NCBI GenBank assembly: GCA_030529225.1
Contig: JAUMXH010000011.1
Span: forward strand, 1 to 63,429
Reading direction: 5' to 3'
DNA: 63,429 bases
From: Bacillota bacterium
Lineage (GTDB): Bacteria; Bacillota; Clostridia; Peptostreptococcales; Acidaminobacteraceae
The translations under genes and the position numbers were made by a program. The notes under the pieces are model-generated. The model saw only the letters and a program-made list of their open reading frames with translations, did not search any database and was not told the origin of the DNA. The first letter of the stretch is position 1; every line of letters begins with the position of its first letter. Below are positions 50,360-59,477 of this stretch, one piece after another.

Positions 50360-52226
50360 GTTTATGCCTTTCCAGGTAGACCATCAGAACCGAGATGTCG
50401 GCCGGGGAAACTCCCGAAATCCTCGAGGCCTGGCCCAAGGAGCGCGGTCTCACGTCGTTGAGCTTTTGTCTGGCCTCCAAGCGCAAGTTCTCGATGCTTC
50501 GATAGTCCAAATCCGCAGGCAGGAGCTTTTCTTCCATCTGCTTGTGGCGCTCCACCTGCTCCAACTGTTTTTGGATGTAGCCCGAATACTTGACCATAAC
50601 CTCGCAGTACTGTTCCACCTGTCGCGGAAGACTTGGCGTTTCCGGGTCTATCCTTCTGAGGTCCTCGTAGGTGATTTCCGGCCTGAGCAGCAAGTCTTTC
50701 AAATAGAGAGAGGCCTTCGGCTCCAAGTAGCCCTTTTCGGCGAAAATCTCTTTCAGGTCTTCCACCTTCACCTTTCGCGTCTCGAGCCTCTGCAACTCCG
50801 CTTCTATCATCTGCTTTTTCCGCATGAAGGCCTCGTAACGCTCGTCCGAAACCAGGCCGATCGCCCTGCCTTTTTCCGTCAGGCGCATATCCGCATTGTC
50901 CTGTCTAAGGAGCAGGCGATATTCGCACCGTCCGGTCATCATGCGGTAGGGTTCGTTGGTGCCCTTGGTCACCAAATCGTCGATCAGAACCCCGATGTAG
51001 GCCTCGCTGCGGTCGAGGACGAAGTCCTCCAGGCCGTCTATGCTTCTCGCGGCATTGATTCCCGCGATCAGGCCCTGGCAGGCGGCCTCTTCGTAGCCGC
51101 TGGAACCGTTGGTCTGACCGGCAAAGAAGAGCCCCGCAACCTCCTTGTGCTCCAGGCTCGGCTTGAGGGAGAGCGGGTTGATGCAGTCATACTCAATCGC
51201 GTAGGCGGGGCGCATGATTTCGCAGTGTTCAAAGCCTTCCAAACTCCTGTAAAAGGCGTGCTGCACATCCTCGGGAAGGCTCGAGCTCATGCCCTGAATG
51301 TAGACCTCGCCGGTGTAATCCCCCTCAGGTTCGACGAAGATCTGGTGCCTCGGCCTGTCGCTGAAGCGCTTGATTTTGTCTTCAATCGACGGACAGTAGC
51401 GCGGGCCGACGCCCTCGATGACGCCCGAGTACATCGCGCTCAAATGCGAGTTTTCCTCTATGATCTTGTGGGTATCCGCGTTCGTGTAGACCAGGTAGCA
51501 GGGACTCTCGTCAAAGATCAGCTCCTCGGTCATAAACGAAAAGCCTTCCGGATGCTCGTCTCCACGCTCGATTTGCATCTTGCTGAAATCGATCGAGCGG
51601 CGATTCATCCTCGCAGGGGTCCCGGTCTTAAAGCGCCTCATGTCAAAGCCGTAGCTTCTGAGGTTCTCCGCGAGCTTGTTGGACGGAAGCATGCCGTTCG
51701 GCCCGCTCTCCATCACTCCGTCTCCGATGAAAATCTTTCCGGCGAGGAAGGTACCGGTCGCGACCACCACTTTTTTTCCGCGGTAAATCGCCCCGATGGA
51801 GGTCAGAACACCCTTGATTTCGGCATCCTCAATGATCAACTCGGTGACTTCCGCCTGCTTGAGTTCCAGATGTTCCTGTCTCTCGATGACCTGTTTCATC
51901 GAATTGTGATACTTCTGCTTGTCCGCCTGCGCGCGCAGGGAATGGACCGCCGGCCCCTTTTTGGTATTCAGCGTCTTCATCTGAATCAGACTCTTGTCCG
52001 CGTTCAGACCCATTTCCCCGCCCAGGGCATCGATTTCTCTGACAATGTGGCCTTTGCCGGTTCCGCCGATCGACGGATTGCAGGCCATCATCGCCAAGCT
52101 CTCCAGGTTGAGGGCCAGCATCAACGTCTTCTTGCCCATTCTGGCGGATGCGAGGGCCGCCTCACAGCCCGCGTGCCCGGCGCCCACAACGATTACATCA
52201 AAGCTTCCCAATTCGTATGTTCTCAT
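50343..52226 (-). CDS. mnmG: tRNA uridine-5-carboxymethylaminomethyl modification enzyme MnmG
   Basis: 627 residues, normal length. With MnmE it modifies U34 of several tRNAs, using FAD and methylene-tetrahydrofolate. The FAD site is 'VIVVGAGHAGCEAALASARM' at the N-terminus, with 'MACNPSIGGTGKGHIVREID' and 'GRCEYRLLLRQDNADMRLT' as family signatures. GGGAGAAC precedes the ATG. It follows mnmE by 83 bases. Confidence 0.97.
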   Translation of the reverse strand: MRTYELGSFDVIVVGAGHAGCEAALASARMGKKTLMLALNLESLAMMACNPSIGGTGKGHIVREIDALGGEMGLNADKSLIQMKTLNTKKGPAVHSLRAQADKQKYHNSMKQVIERQEHLELKQAEVTELIIEDAEIKGVLTSIGAIYRGKKVVVATGTFLAGKIFIGDGVMESGPNGMLPSNKLAENLRSYGFDMRRFKTGTPARMNRRSIDFSKMQIERGDEHPEGFSFMTEELIFDESPCYLVYTNADTHKIIEENSHLSAMYSGVIEGVGPRYCPSIEDKIKRFSDRPRHQIFVEPEGDYTGEVYIQGMSSSLPEDVQHAFYRSLEGFEHCEIMRPAYAIEYDCINPLSLKPSLEHKEVAGLFFAGQTNGSSGYEEAACQGLIAGINAARSIDGLEDFVLDRSEAYIGVLIDDLVTKGTNEPYRMMTGRCEYRLLLRQDNADMRLTEKGRAIGLVSDERYEAFMRKKQMIEAELQRLETRKVKVEDLKEIFAEKGYLEPKASLYLKDLLLRPEITYEDLRRIDPETPSLPRQVEQYCEVMVKYSGYIQKQLEQVERHKQMEEKLLPADLDYRSIENLRLEARQKLNDVRPRSLGQASRISGVSPADISVLMVYLERHKHGQNA

Positions 52227-52309
52227 AGTTCTCCCGTTTCAAAACTGCCTATTTCGCGCCGAACCCGGACCGGGGGTTCGGCTTCTTTTCTCTATTATCT
52301 ATTTGTTCT

Positions 52310-53692
52310 CTACTTCCCGAGACAGAACTTTTCAAAGATTCTGTCTATCACGTCGATGTCCACTTTTTTCCCGATCACTTCTCCCAGGGCATCGTAAGAA
52401 TTGATCAAATCGACCTCGATGATATCCAGCGGCATTCCGGCATTGAGCGAACGAAGCGCCGTCTCTATGCCCTGTTTCGCCCGCACGATCGAGGCGTACT
52501 GCCTCTGATTCAGGATGAAGTCGCCCCCCTTGGCGTGCAGGGCGCCCGATTCCACCAGTTCCGTAAAGGCCTCTTCCAGGTCCTCCATGCCGATCCGGTC
52601 CCTGACCGAAACCTCGAGGACCTTCGCGGTATCGTTGTAACGCGCGATTTCCTCCTTGAAGAGCCTCTGCTCCAGGTCAATCTTGTTGATCAGGACGATA
52701 CACTTCTTGTCTTTTGCGAGTTCCAGGAGCTCCTTTTCGTCCTCGCTGAGGCTCGCGTCGGCCGAGAGCACCACAAGGATCAAATCCGCCTCGTTGAAGC
52801 TCTCCTTCGACTTCTCGACCCCGATCTGTTCGACCAAATCTCCGGTCTGCCGAATGCCGGCGGTGTCGATCAGGTGGATCGGAAAGCCGGCAAAGTTGAC
52901 CCACTCGCGCAAAACGTCCCGCGTAGTGCCCGCGATGTCGGTCACAATCGCCCTGTCCTCCTTCAGCAGGAAGTTCATCAGCGAGGATTTCCCGACGTTC
53001 GGGCTGCCCACAATCGCAACCGAAAGGCCGTCTCGCATCAGTTTTCCGCGGTCATAATTGGCCATGAAGCCCTCGAGTCGGGGCAGCACCGCAAGGAGGG
53101 CCTGCCGAATCGCCTCCTTCTCGACCACCTCAATATCCTCGTCCGGGTAGTCGATCGTCACCTCAATCCTCGCGAGGAGGTCGGTCAACTGCTCGAGTTC
53201 CTCCTCGATCTCCCTGCTGAAGGAGCCCTTGAGCTGGCTCAAGGCCAGGTCGAATCCGCGATTGGTCTTCGCGGAAATCAGGTCCATCACGGCTTCGGCC
53301 TGGGACAGGTCGATCCTGCCGTTCAGGAAGGCGCGCTTGGTGAACTCCCCCGCCTCGGCAGGGCTCGCGCCCAACTCGATGAAGAGCGAGTTGATTTCCA
53401 TGAGCCTGCTGATATTTCCATGACAGTGGATTTCGACGAGCTGCTCTCCGGTGTAGGAGCGCGGCGCTCGGAAGTAGACAGCCAGCACCTCGTCATAGAC
53501 CCTGCCTCCTACCTTGATGTGCCCGTAGACCATCTTCTGAACCGGGAAGTCCGAGAGCTTTCGGCCCTGTTTGGATACAAAGACGGAATCCGCATATTGC
53601 AAGGCCGCGTCTCCGCTTATCCGTATAATGCCAATTGCCCCTTCCGAAGAAAGGGGCGTAGCGACTGATACTATAGTAGTTTTGTTATACAT
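52310..53692 (-). CDS. mnmE: tRNA modification GTPase MnmE
   Basis: 460 residues. N-terminal folate-binding domain (about 1-118), helical domain, and an inserted G domain with P-loop GSPNVGKS (229-236), 'DIAGTTRD', 'DTAG' and 'NKID'. The C-terminal 'FCLGK' provides the Cys of the C-[ILV]-G-K motif needed for modification. Partner of MnmG. AAAGGAAACCT precedes the ATG. It follows jag by 17 bases. Confidence 0.97.
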   Translation of the reverse strand: MYNKTTIVSVATPLSSEGAIGIIRISGDAALQYADSVFVSKQGRKLSDFPVQKMVYGHIKVGGRVYDEVLAVYFRAPRSYTGEQLVEIHCHGNISRLMEINSLFIELGASPAEAGEFTKRAFLNGRIDLSQAEAVMDLISAKTNRGFDLALSQLKGSFSREIEEELEQLTDLLARIEVTIDYPDEDIEVVEKEAIRQALLAVLPRLEGFMANYDRGKLMRDGLSVAIVGSPNVGKSSLMNFLLKEDRAIVTDIAGTTRDVLREWVNFAGFPIHLIDTAGIRQTGDLVEQIGVEKSKESFNEADLILVVLSADASLSEDEKELLELAKDKKCIVLINKIDLEQRLFKEEIARYNDTAKVLEVSVRDRIGMEDLEEAFTELVESGALHAKGGDFILNQRQYASIVRAKQGIETALRSLNAGMPLDIIEVDLINSYDALGEVIGKKVDIDVIDRIFEKFCLGK

Positions 53693-53709
53693 AGGTTTCC
53701 TTTGAACAG

Positions 53710-54498
53710 TTATTTCAAGAATACTACCACATATCTTGAAGGCTCCTCTCCCTCACTGCGGGTCGAGACGAGCTTGTTTCTCTGTAGAACCGAATGGATA
53801 ATCCTTCTTTCGTAAGGGTTCATCGGCTCCATCGCGATCTCTTTATTGGTCTTAATCACCTTGGTAGCGGTGCTTCTCGCCAACCTCTCCAGGGTGTTGT
53901 CTCTCTTTTTGCGGTATCCTTCCACATCCAGAAGTACTCGCTTCAGGTCGTTCTTCGCCCTGCCCCTGTTGATCATCAGCGACAAAAGATTGCGGATGGC
54001 ATCCAAGGTCTTCCCGTGCTTTCCGATCAAAAGGGAGACGTCCTCTCCTGAAATATCGATTTTGACCGTGTTCTCATCCACCTTGACGTTGACTTCCGAG
54101 ATGCCGCCGGTGTTCTCGCTCAAATTGCCGAGAAACTCGCGGATGATGTCCTCCGGATCGTTGATCAAGTCCGGATTTCCGATTCTGTCATCCTCTTCCG
54201 CATCCTCGATCGCAAAGTCCTTCTCCGCGGCCTTTGCCGGAACCGCGAGCTCCTTCTTTTCTCGGATGGCGGGCTGGTCCGCACGCGCTTCTTTGACCGG
54301 CGCTTCCATCGGCTTAGCGGCAGGTTTCGCATCGTTCTTTAAGGTCGCCGTAACCTTGATCTGCTTTGAGATGCCCAAAAAGCCCTTGCGAACTTCTTCC
54401 ATCTCGATATCAATTTCATCTATGGTCACTTTCATCTGTGAAAGCAGCTGTTCAATCGCTTCATCCGCTGTTTTCGCAACAGCTTCGTATTTTTCCAT
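53710..54498 (-). CDS. khpB: RNA-binding protein Jag/KhpB
   Basis: 262 residues: Jag_N domain (about 1-50, 'EAVAKTADEAIEQLLSQMKV'), a linker rich in Ala, Lys and Glu (about 55-105), a KH domain with 'DVSLLIGKHGKTLDAIRNLL' and an R3H domain with 'RRIIHSVLQRNKLVSTRSEG'. KhpB acts with KhpA in RNA binding that affects cell elongation in streptococci. GAAGGAGGAAAGC precedes the ATG. Its place between yidC and mnmE is the usual one. Confidence 0.93.
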   Translation of the reverse strand: MEKYEAVAKTADEAIEQLLSQMKVTIDEIDIEMEEVRKGFLGISKQIKVTATLKNDAKPAAKPMEAPVKEARADQPAIREKKELAVPAKAAEKDFAIEDAEEDDRIGNPDLINDPEDIIREFLGNLSENTGGISEVNVKVDENTVKIDISGEDVSLLIGKHGKTLDAIRNLLSLMINRGRAKNDLKRVLLDVEGYRKKRDNTLERLARSTATKVIKTNKEIAMEPMNPYERRIIHSVLQRNKLVSTRSEGEEPSRYVVVFLK

Positions 54499-54551
54499 AT
54501 AAAGCTTTCCTCCTTCTTGCGTGAGTTGTGTTGGTTTCGTTAGGTTCGATA

Positions 54552-55289
54552 TTATAGTTCCGTTTCCTTGCTTTGGCTCATTTTTTTCATCACGAGCTGC
54601 TGACCGATTCTAAAGATGGTTCCGGTAGCCCAGTAGAGGACCAGACCCGCCGAGAGGTTTCTTGAAAAGACAAGAATCATGAGCGGCATCAGGTACTTCA
54701 TGTTTTTCATCGCGCCGCTTGCCGCCTGCGCTTCGTTCGAGCTACCCGCGTTGTCGGTCTTAGGAGTAGAGAGTTCCATCTGAATGTAGGTTAGGAAGGC
54801 TGTGATGATCGGCAAAATTCCCGGGATGTACTGTGCGATGGAAATACCCGGAAGCACTTCCGACAACTGATCCGGAAGCGAGAGGTTGCTGATCCACAGG
54901 AAACTCTCGACGACGGCCTTTCCGCCTTCGTGGGAATGGTTGAAGACCCAGATCTCCGGCTCTCTCAAGACCGAGAAGAGGGCGATGACGATCGGAAACT
55001 GAATCAAGAGAGGCAGACAGCCCGAAAGCGGACTGACCTTGTTCTGTTGGTAGATTTCCATGACCTTCTTGTTCATGGTTTCCTTGTCGTTCTTGTACTT
55101 CTTTTGAATCGCCTGCACCTGAGGCTGAATTCGTTGCATATTCTCCGAAGATTTGATCTGCTTTACCGCCAGCGGCAACATGAGCACGTTGAATAGTATG
55201 GTCATAAGAATGATGGAAAGAGAGTAAACCCCGGTCAACTCATACAAATTTAAGATAATCCATCCAAATCCTTCTTTTAAAAACGTCAT
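54552..55289 (-). CDS. yidC: Membrane protein insertase YidC
   Basis: 245 residues with five membrane segments. Inserts membrane proteins with or without the Sec translocon; the ATP synthase c subunit is a classic client. Family landmarks: 'SIILMTILFNVLMLPLAVKQ', the coiled C1 loop 'QPQVQAIQKKYKNDKETMNK', and 'GCLPLLIQFPIVIALFSVLR'. The lipobox seen in many Bacillota YidC proteins is absent. ATAGGAGGATAA precedes the ATG. Confidence 0.95.
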   Translation of the reverse strand: MTFLKEGFGWIILNLYELTGVYSLSIILMTILFNVLMLPLAVKQIKSSENMQRIQPQVQAIQKKYKNDKETMNKKVMEIYQQNKVSPLSGCLPLLIQFPIVIALFSVLREPEIWVFNHSHEGGKAVVESFLWISNLSLPDQLSEVLPGISIAQYIPGILPIITAFLTYIQMELSTPKTDNAGSSNEAQAASGAMKNMKYLMPLMILVFSRNLSAGLVLYWATGTIFRIGQQLVMKKMSQSKETEL

Positions 55290-55318
55290 TTATCCTCCTA
55301 TGGTTGTTCAATGAAAGG

Positions 55319-55531
55319 TCATTTTAGCGGGTCGTATCCGCCCCTGCAAAAGGGATTGCATCTCAACACTCGTTTGATTGCCAGATAGGACCCCTTGATT
55401 GCCCCGTATTTTTCGAGAGCTTCCAGCGCGTACTTAGAACAAGTAGGATAAAATCTACAAGTGCTCCTTGGTTTTAGAGGCGACAAAAAACGCCTATAAA
55501 ATTTGACAAACGCGATTAACACACACTTCAT
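55319..55531 (-). CDS. yidD: Membrane protein insertion efficiency factor YidD
   Basis: 70 residues. The family core is complete: '[20 protein letters not shown]' followed by CSKYALEA, and '[16 protein letters not shown]' with the conserved Cys residues. YidD sits at the membrane and aids YidC-dependent insertion. It is 2 bases behind rnpA and 29 before yidC. Confidence 0.95.
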   Translation of the reverse strand: MKCVLIAFVKFYRRFLSPLKPRSTCRFYPTCSKYALEALEKYGAIKGSYLAIKRVLRCNPFCRGGYDPLK

Positions 55532-55533
55532 TT

Positions 55534-55869
55534 TTACTTCTTCATATTTTGAATTTTATTTACGGCGTAGTTGGCGTTCGAGATCAGATCTTTGTACTCG
55601 GCGTCCGCGGCCCTCACTCTGGCGACGAAGACGTAGTCGTAGCCGTCCGTCAGCTTCTTGTAATTCAAATAGACGGCCTCTCTGATGAGCCTCTTGACCC
55701 GATTCCTGGTCACCGCCTTGCCGACCTTCTTACTGACCGTTATCCCGATTCTTTTCTCGTTTCCATCGTTTTTGATTTTATATAAGACGATGAGATTACT
55801 CACCGCCTTTTTTCCCTTTTTATAGGCTCTTACGAAGTCACGATTGTTTTTAATTGCTTCATACTTCAT
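55534..55869 (-). CDS. rnpA: Ribonuclease P protein component
   Basis: 111 residues. Protein subunit that helps the RNase P RNA bind pre-tRNA. The RNR motif is '[17 protein letters not shown]', and '[15 protein letters not shown]' precedes it. The ATG at 55869 has a stop codon just before it in frame and no ribosome site at the usual distance; a GGAGG lies about 30 bases upstream, so initiation may be weak. Confidence 0.95.
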   Translation of the reverse strand: MKYEAIKNNRDFVRAYKKGKKAVSNLIVLYKIKNDGNEKRIGITVSKKVGKAVTRNRVKRLIREAVYLNYKKLTDGYDYVFVARVRAADAEYKDLISNANYAVNKIQNMKK

Positions 55870-55943
55870 ATTTTAAAAATAACTAAAAAAAGAAAAGCGC
55901 CTCCTTTTTTTAACAAAAAGTGTGTGCACCCTTCAATTTAAAA

Positions 55944-56078
55944 TTATTGAGCAAGTTTTTTTCTCCCCTTAAGTCGTCTTCTTTTTAAGACATTTCTGCC
56001 TGAAGGGCTGCTCATTCTCTTTCTGAATCCATGCTCAGCAGAACGTTGCTTCTTCTTTGGTTGGTATGTTCTTTTCAC
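55944..56078 (-). CDS. rpmH: Ribosomal protein L34
   Basis: 44 residues, very basic: '[20 protein letters not shown]' and the end '[12 protein letters not shown]'. The start is a GTG at 56078, preceded by AAGGAGG at 7 bases, giving the exact family N-terminus; the frame stays open to 56168 but those residues are not L34. First gene of the cluster. Confidence 0.96.
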   Translation of the reverse strand: MKRTYQPKKKQRSAEHGFRKRMSSPSGRNVLKRRRLKGRKKLAQ

Positions 56079-56173
56079 GTATATTCCTCCTTCATCAACA
56101 CTTTTATCGTTCGGCCTGAAAACAGGCATCCAAAATAAGGCGAAGTCATCTAAAAGTATGCAATACATTCAAT

Positions 56174-56202
56174 ATTATACTGGTATCCCGGCGCCGTGTC
56201 AA
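56174..56202 (-). promoter_or_regulatory. Consensus sigma-A promoter of the rpmH cluster
   Basis: On the minus strand TTGACA (56202-56197), exactly 17 bases, TATAAT (56179-56174): a perfect 12 of 12 match. It lies about 95 bases before the rpmH GTG. Confidence 0.92.
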
Positions 56203-56279
56203 GACGAAGCGCAAGAATATTTTTTTGCGCTGCCCGGGCAAAAAATTTGCTGATTCCCCTCCTAAGTTTCCGGATTATC

Positions 56280-56309
56280 TTGAAAAATAGTTCATAATTA
56301 GGATATAAT
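56280..56309 (+). promoter_or_regulatory. Promoter of the RND transporter gene
   Basis: TTGAAA (56280-56285), 18-base spacer, TATAAT (56304-56309), about 66 bases before the ATG at 56376. Confidence 0.7.
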
Positions 56310-56375
56310 TTTATCATTATTTGCAATCGGGCAAACGCGAACGGAGAAACAAGACGGACAAGGCAGGGAGCACAC

Positions 56376-59300
56376 ATGAAGAATTTTATAAAGCACGCCA
56401 TTCAAGAGAAAAAAATAACCATCCTCTTCGTAGTTTTCATTCTGGCATTGGGAATGTACTCCTATCTTTCCATTCCAAGGCAGGAAAATCCGGACATTCA
56501 GAGCCCGGTCGTTCAAATAGTGACCTTCCTTCCCGGCGCATCGGCAGAGCTGATCGAAAAACAGGTAACGATGAAGCTCGAGGAAGAGGTGGCCAAGCTC
56601 AGCGGGTTGGAATCGATCAACTCCTTCTCACAGGACAACGTGTCGATTATTTTCGCGTTGCTCAAGCCGAACTCGAACCGGGAATTTTACGACAAGCAGT
56701 GGCAGAAGCTGCGAAGCGGGATTGACGACCTCGAGAAGGATCTCCCGCGGAACACGATGAAACCGCAGATCAGCACCGACATTACCGACGCCGCAGGCAT
56801 CATCATTTCCATCAGCAGCGACCAGTTCAGCGCGAACGAACTCTACCATTTCGCCGAAGATTACAAGGAAAAACTTTCCAAACTGAACGGCATCCGAAAG
56901 GTCGAGATCAGCGGCAACAAGGAAAAGCTGGTTGAGATTACGCTCAAGGAGCAGGAGCTCGACACCTACAACCTCTCGATTGAAGAGGTCAAGCAGCTCA
57001 TCCTCGCCCAGAATGTGATCATCCCGGTCGGCTCCATCGAGTCGGAGAAGGGCAAGATTTCCATCAAAACCAACGACTTTTTTACGCGCAAAAAGGATTT
57101 TGAGGAAATGATGATCTTCCTTCATCCGCAGACCGGGCAGGCCATCCGTCTTCGAGACATCGCCGGCATCGAGGAAAAAGAGCGCGAGAACGGCAACTAC
57201 TTCATCAAGGACTTTAAGCCCTCGATTTTGATCAGCGCCTTTTTTGAGGAGAATAGAAACGTGGTCAGCATCGGGAAGGAAGTCCGAGACGAGATCGATA
57301 AGTTAAATGAAGTTTATCCGAAGTCCCTGCAGATCGAGGAAATCCTCTTTTTGCCAAACGATGTAAGACACTCGGTCGACTCCTTCATCTGGAACCTTCT
57401 GGAGGGGATCGCCTTCGTCATCCTCGTGATCTTTATCGGCATGGGAATCCGAAACGCGATCGTCGTATCCTTCCTGATTCCGCTTTCCATTGCAATTACC
57501 TTCATCTATATGTACTACGGCGGCATGAACCTGAACCAGGTTTCCATCTCCGCCCTGATCATCGCCCTCGGCATGCTGGTCGATAACGCGATTGTCATCT
57601 CGGATGCGAGCCAGGAGAACATCAACGCAGGCATGAGCAACTTTGAAGCCTCGTACAAGGGGGCGATCGAGCAGGCCGTCCCGATTCTGACCTCCACCCT
57701 GACCACCATCGCAGCCTTCATGCCGCTGATCAACCTTCCGGGCTCTGCGGGAGAGTTCATCTCCTCGCTTCCGATCATCGTGATTATTTCGCTGATTGCC
57801 TCCTTCGTGACCGCGATGCTGGTGACCCCGGCCTTCACTTCGATGACCCTGCGAAACCGCACCCAAAAGACCAACCTGATCAAGCCGATTCAAGTCTTTT
57901 ACACAAAGCTGATGGACTTCAACCTGAAACTGCCGCTGATCAGCAGCGTCTTGATCCTCGCCATCGTCGCGGGCTGCGCTTGGCTCGCCCTGGAGAAGAT
58001 CGGCATTAAGATGTTCCCTTATGTGGATAAAGACTGGGTTTACGTGAATATCGTGAACGAGAAGACCGGCGACATTAAGAGCACCGAGGACTTGGTGCTG
58101 CAAGCCGACAAGATACTGAAATCCTACCCGGAGACCACCGACAGCATCGACGCGATCGGCGGCGGCTTGCCAAGATACTATATGATGGCCGACTATATGA
58201 TGCCGGCTGAGAACAACGGAACCATCCTGGCCAAGTTCGACCTTTCGGGAAGCGAGACTTTTCATGACAGGGAGGCCTTTGCCTACGACCTGCAGCAGAA
58301 GCTCGATCAGAAGATCGACGGGGCCCGCGTCACCGCAAAACTCTTGGAGATCAACGCGCCGGGTCCGGACATTGAGGTGCGCCTAATCGGAAACGACAGG
58401 GCGGCCCTGGATGAAGTCGCGGAACCGCTCTACCAATGGTTATCGGAGCGAGAGGAGACCATCAATGTGCAGAAGATCGCCCCGTCCAATAAGGAACTCT
58501 TTAAGATTAACATCGATGACGAGCAGGCCTTTCGCTTCGGCTTGACTCGATACGAGATTCAGAACCAGCTGAACATGGCCCTCAGCGGCGCCGTCATCGG
58601 CTACAGCAGGGACCAAAACGACAGGAACGTCGATATTTTCATCAAGACCGCATCGAAGGATGTAAACGAACTCAAGGAGATGAAGATCAAGTCGAGCCTG
58701 ACCGGCAAGAAGTTTCCGATCAACAGCTTCGCGGAAATCGTAAAGGAGAAGTCCTTGGACTCGATCCACAGGTACAACGGGGAGGCCGTGCTTTCGGTTT
58801 CCGCCGACATCAGACCGCATTACGGAAGCATTCAGTCGGAGCTCGAGCGCTACATAGACAGCCTGGATACCGACAAGGTCGAGGTCCACTACGGCGGCGA
58901 CCGGGAGACCATGAGTCTGTATATGAGCGGCTTGATTTCCGCATCCCTGCTCGCCTTGGGAATCATCTACCTGATTTTGCTGGTCCAGTTCAAGTCCATC
59001 ACCCAACCCTTCATCATTTTGATTACGATTCCGCTCGCGATGATCGGGGTCATCCTCGCCCTCTACTTCACCGGAAGCAAGTTTACCTTTACGGTGGGCC
59101 TGGGCGCGGCCAGTTTGATGGGCATTGTGGTGAACAACGGCATCCTGCTGATCGAGTATATCAATAGAGCCCGAAAGGATGGGTTCGGGCTCGTGGAAGC
59201 TTGTAAAAACAGTGTGGAACGGAGGGTCAGACCGATTCTGCTGAGCAGCATCACGACCATCTGCGGATTGATTCCGCTCGCGGCCGGTTCCTCACCCTTC

Positions 59301-59408
59301 TTTAAACCGATGGCAATCGCCCTGATGGGCGGCCTGATCAGCGCGACCTTTATGACGATTACCGTGATTCCGATGATCTACTTCCTCTTTCACATCCGGG
59401 AGCGCTAA
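56376..59408 (+). CDS. RND family efflux transporter permease (AcrB/HAE type)
   Basis: 1010 residues: TM1 (about 14-30), a large extracytoplasmic porter loop, helices 2-6, a second loop, helices 8-12. 'SIPRQENPDIQSPVVQIVTF' after TM1 and 'GASAELIEKQV' are typical of the family. In helix 4 the sequence is 'GMLVDNAIVISD', so only one of the two Asp residues of AcrB (D407/D408) is kept. Substrates are unknown. No membrane-fusion protein or outer-membrane channel gene adjoins it, and it is transcribed alone. A GGGAG ribosome site precedes the ATG. Confidence 0.9.
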   Translation: MKNFIKHAIQEKKITILFVVFILALGMYSYLSIPRQENPDIQSPVVQIVTFLPGASAELIEKQVTMKLEEEVAKLSGLESINSFSQDNVSIIFALLKPNSNREFYDKQWQKLRSGIDDLEKDLPRNTMKPQISTDITDAAGIIISISSDQFSANELYHFAEDYKEKLSKLNGIRKVEISGNKEKLVEITLKEQELDTYNLSIEEVKQLILAQNVIIPVGSIESEKGKISIKTNDFFTRKKDFEEMMIFLHPQTGQAIRLRDIAGIEEKERENGNYFIKDFKPSILISAFFEENRNVVSIGKEVRDEIDKLNEVYPKSLQIEEILFLPNDVRHSVDSFIWNLLEGIAFVILVIFIGMGIRNAIVVSFLIPLSIAITFIYMYYGGMNLNQVSISALIIALGMLVDNAIVISDASQENINAGMSNFEASYKGAIEQAVPILTSTLTTIAAFMPLINLPGSAGEFISSLPIIVIISLIASFVTAMLVTPAFTSMTLRNRTQKTNLIKPIQVFYTKLMDFNLKLPLISSVLILAIVAGCAWLALEKIGIKMFPYVDKDWVYVNIVNEKTGDIKSTEDLVLQADKILKSYPETTDSIDAIGGGLPRYYMMADYMMPAENNGTILAKFDLSGSETFHDREAFAYDLQQKLDQKIDGARVTAKLLEINAPGPDIEVRLIGNDRAALDEVAEPLYQWLSEREETINVQKIAPSNKELFKINIDDEQAFRFGLTRYEIQNQLNMALSGAVIGYSRDQNDRNVDIFIKTASKDVNELKEMKIKSSLTGKKFPINSFAEIVKEKSLDSIHRYNGEAVLSVSADIRPHYGSIQSELERYIDSLDTDKVEVHYGGDRETMSLYMSGLISASLLALGIIYLILLVQFKSITQPFIILITIPLAMIGVILALYFTGSKFTFTVGLGAASLMGIVVNNGILLIEYINRARKDGFGLVEACKNSVERRVRPILLSSITTICGLIPLAAGSSPFFKPMAIALMGGLISATFMTITVIPMIYFLFHIRER

Positions 59409-59477
59409 GGCGCGCTCGGAACGGTCTTGGAAGCGCCGATCGCAAGAGACGGACTCGGAAGCCGCAGGCGGCGGAAG

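Larger units (their letters stand above)
56079..56375. other. Divergent regulatory region between rpmH and the RND gene
   Basis: About 300 bases with two back-to-back promoters (56174-56202 minus, 56280-56309 plus). No DnaA boxes (TTATCCACA type) were found, and no further gene is apparent. Confidence 0.7.

Noticed and set aside
50157..52397. A 746-codon open frame on the plus strand
   Set aside because: It lies antisense to mnmG, which has all family motifs and a good ribosome site. The antisense product is low-complexity and rich in Arg, Leu and His, as expected of a mirror frame in GC-rich coding DNA.
56079..56375. Replication origin next to rpmH
   Set aside because: No DnaA boxes or dnaA gene were found in this interval; the AT-rich parts are accounted for by two promoters.
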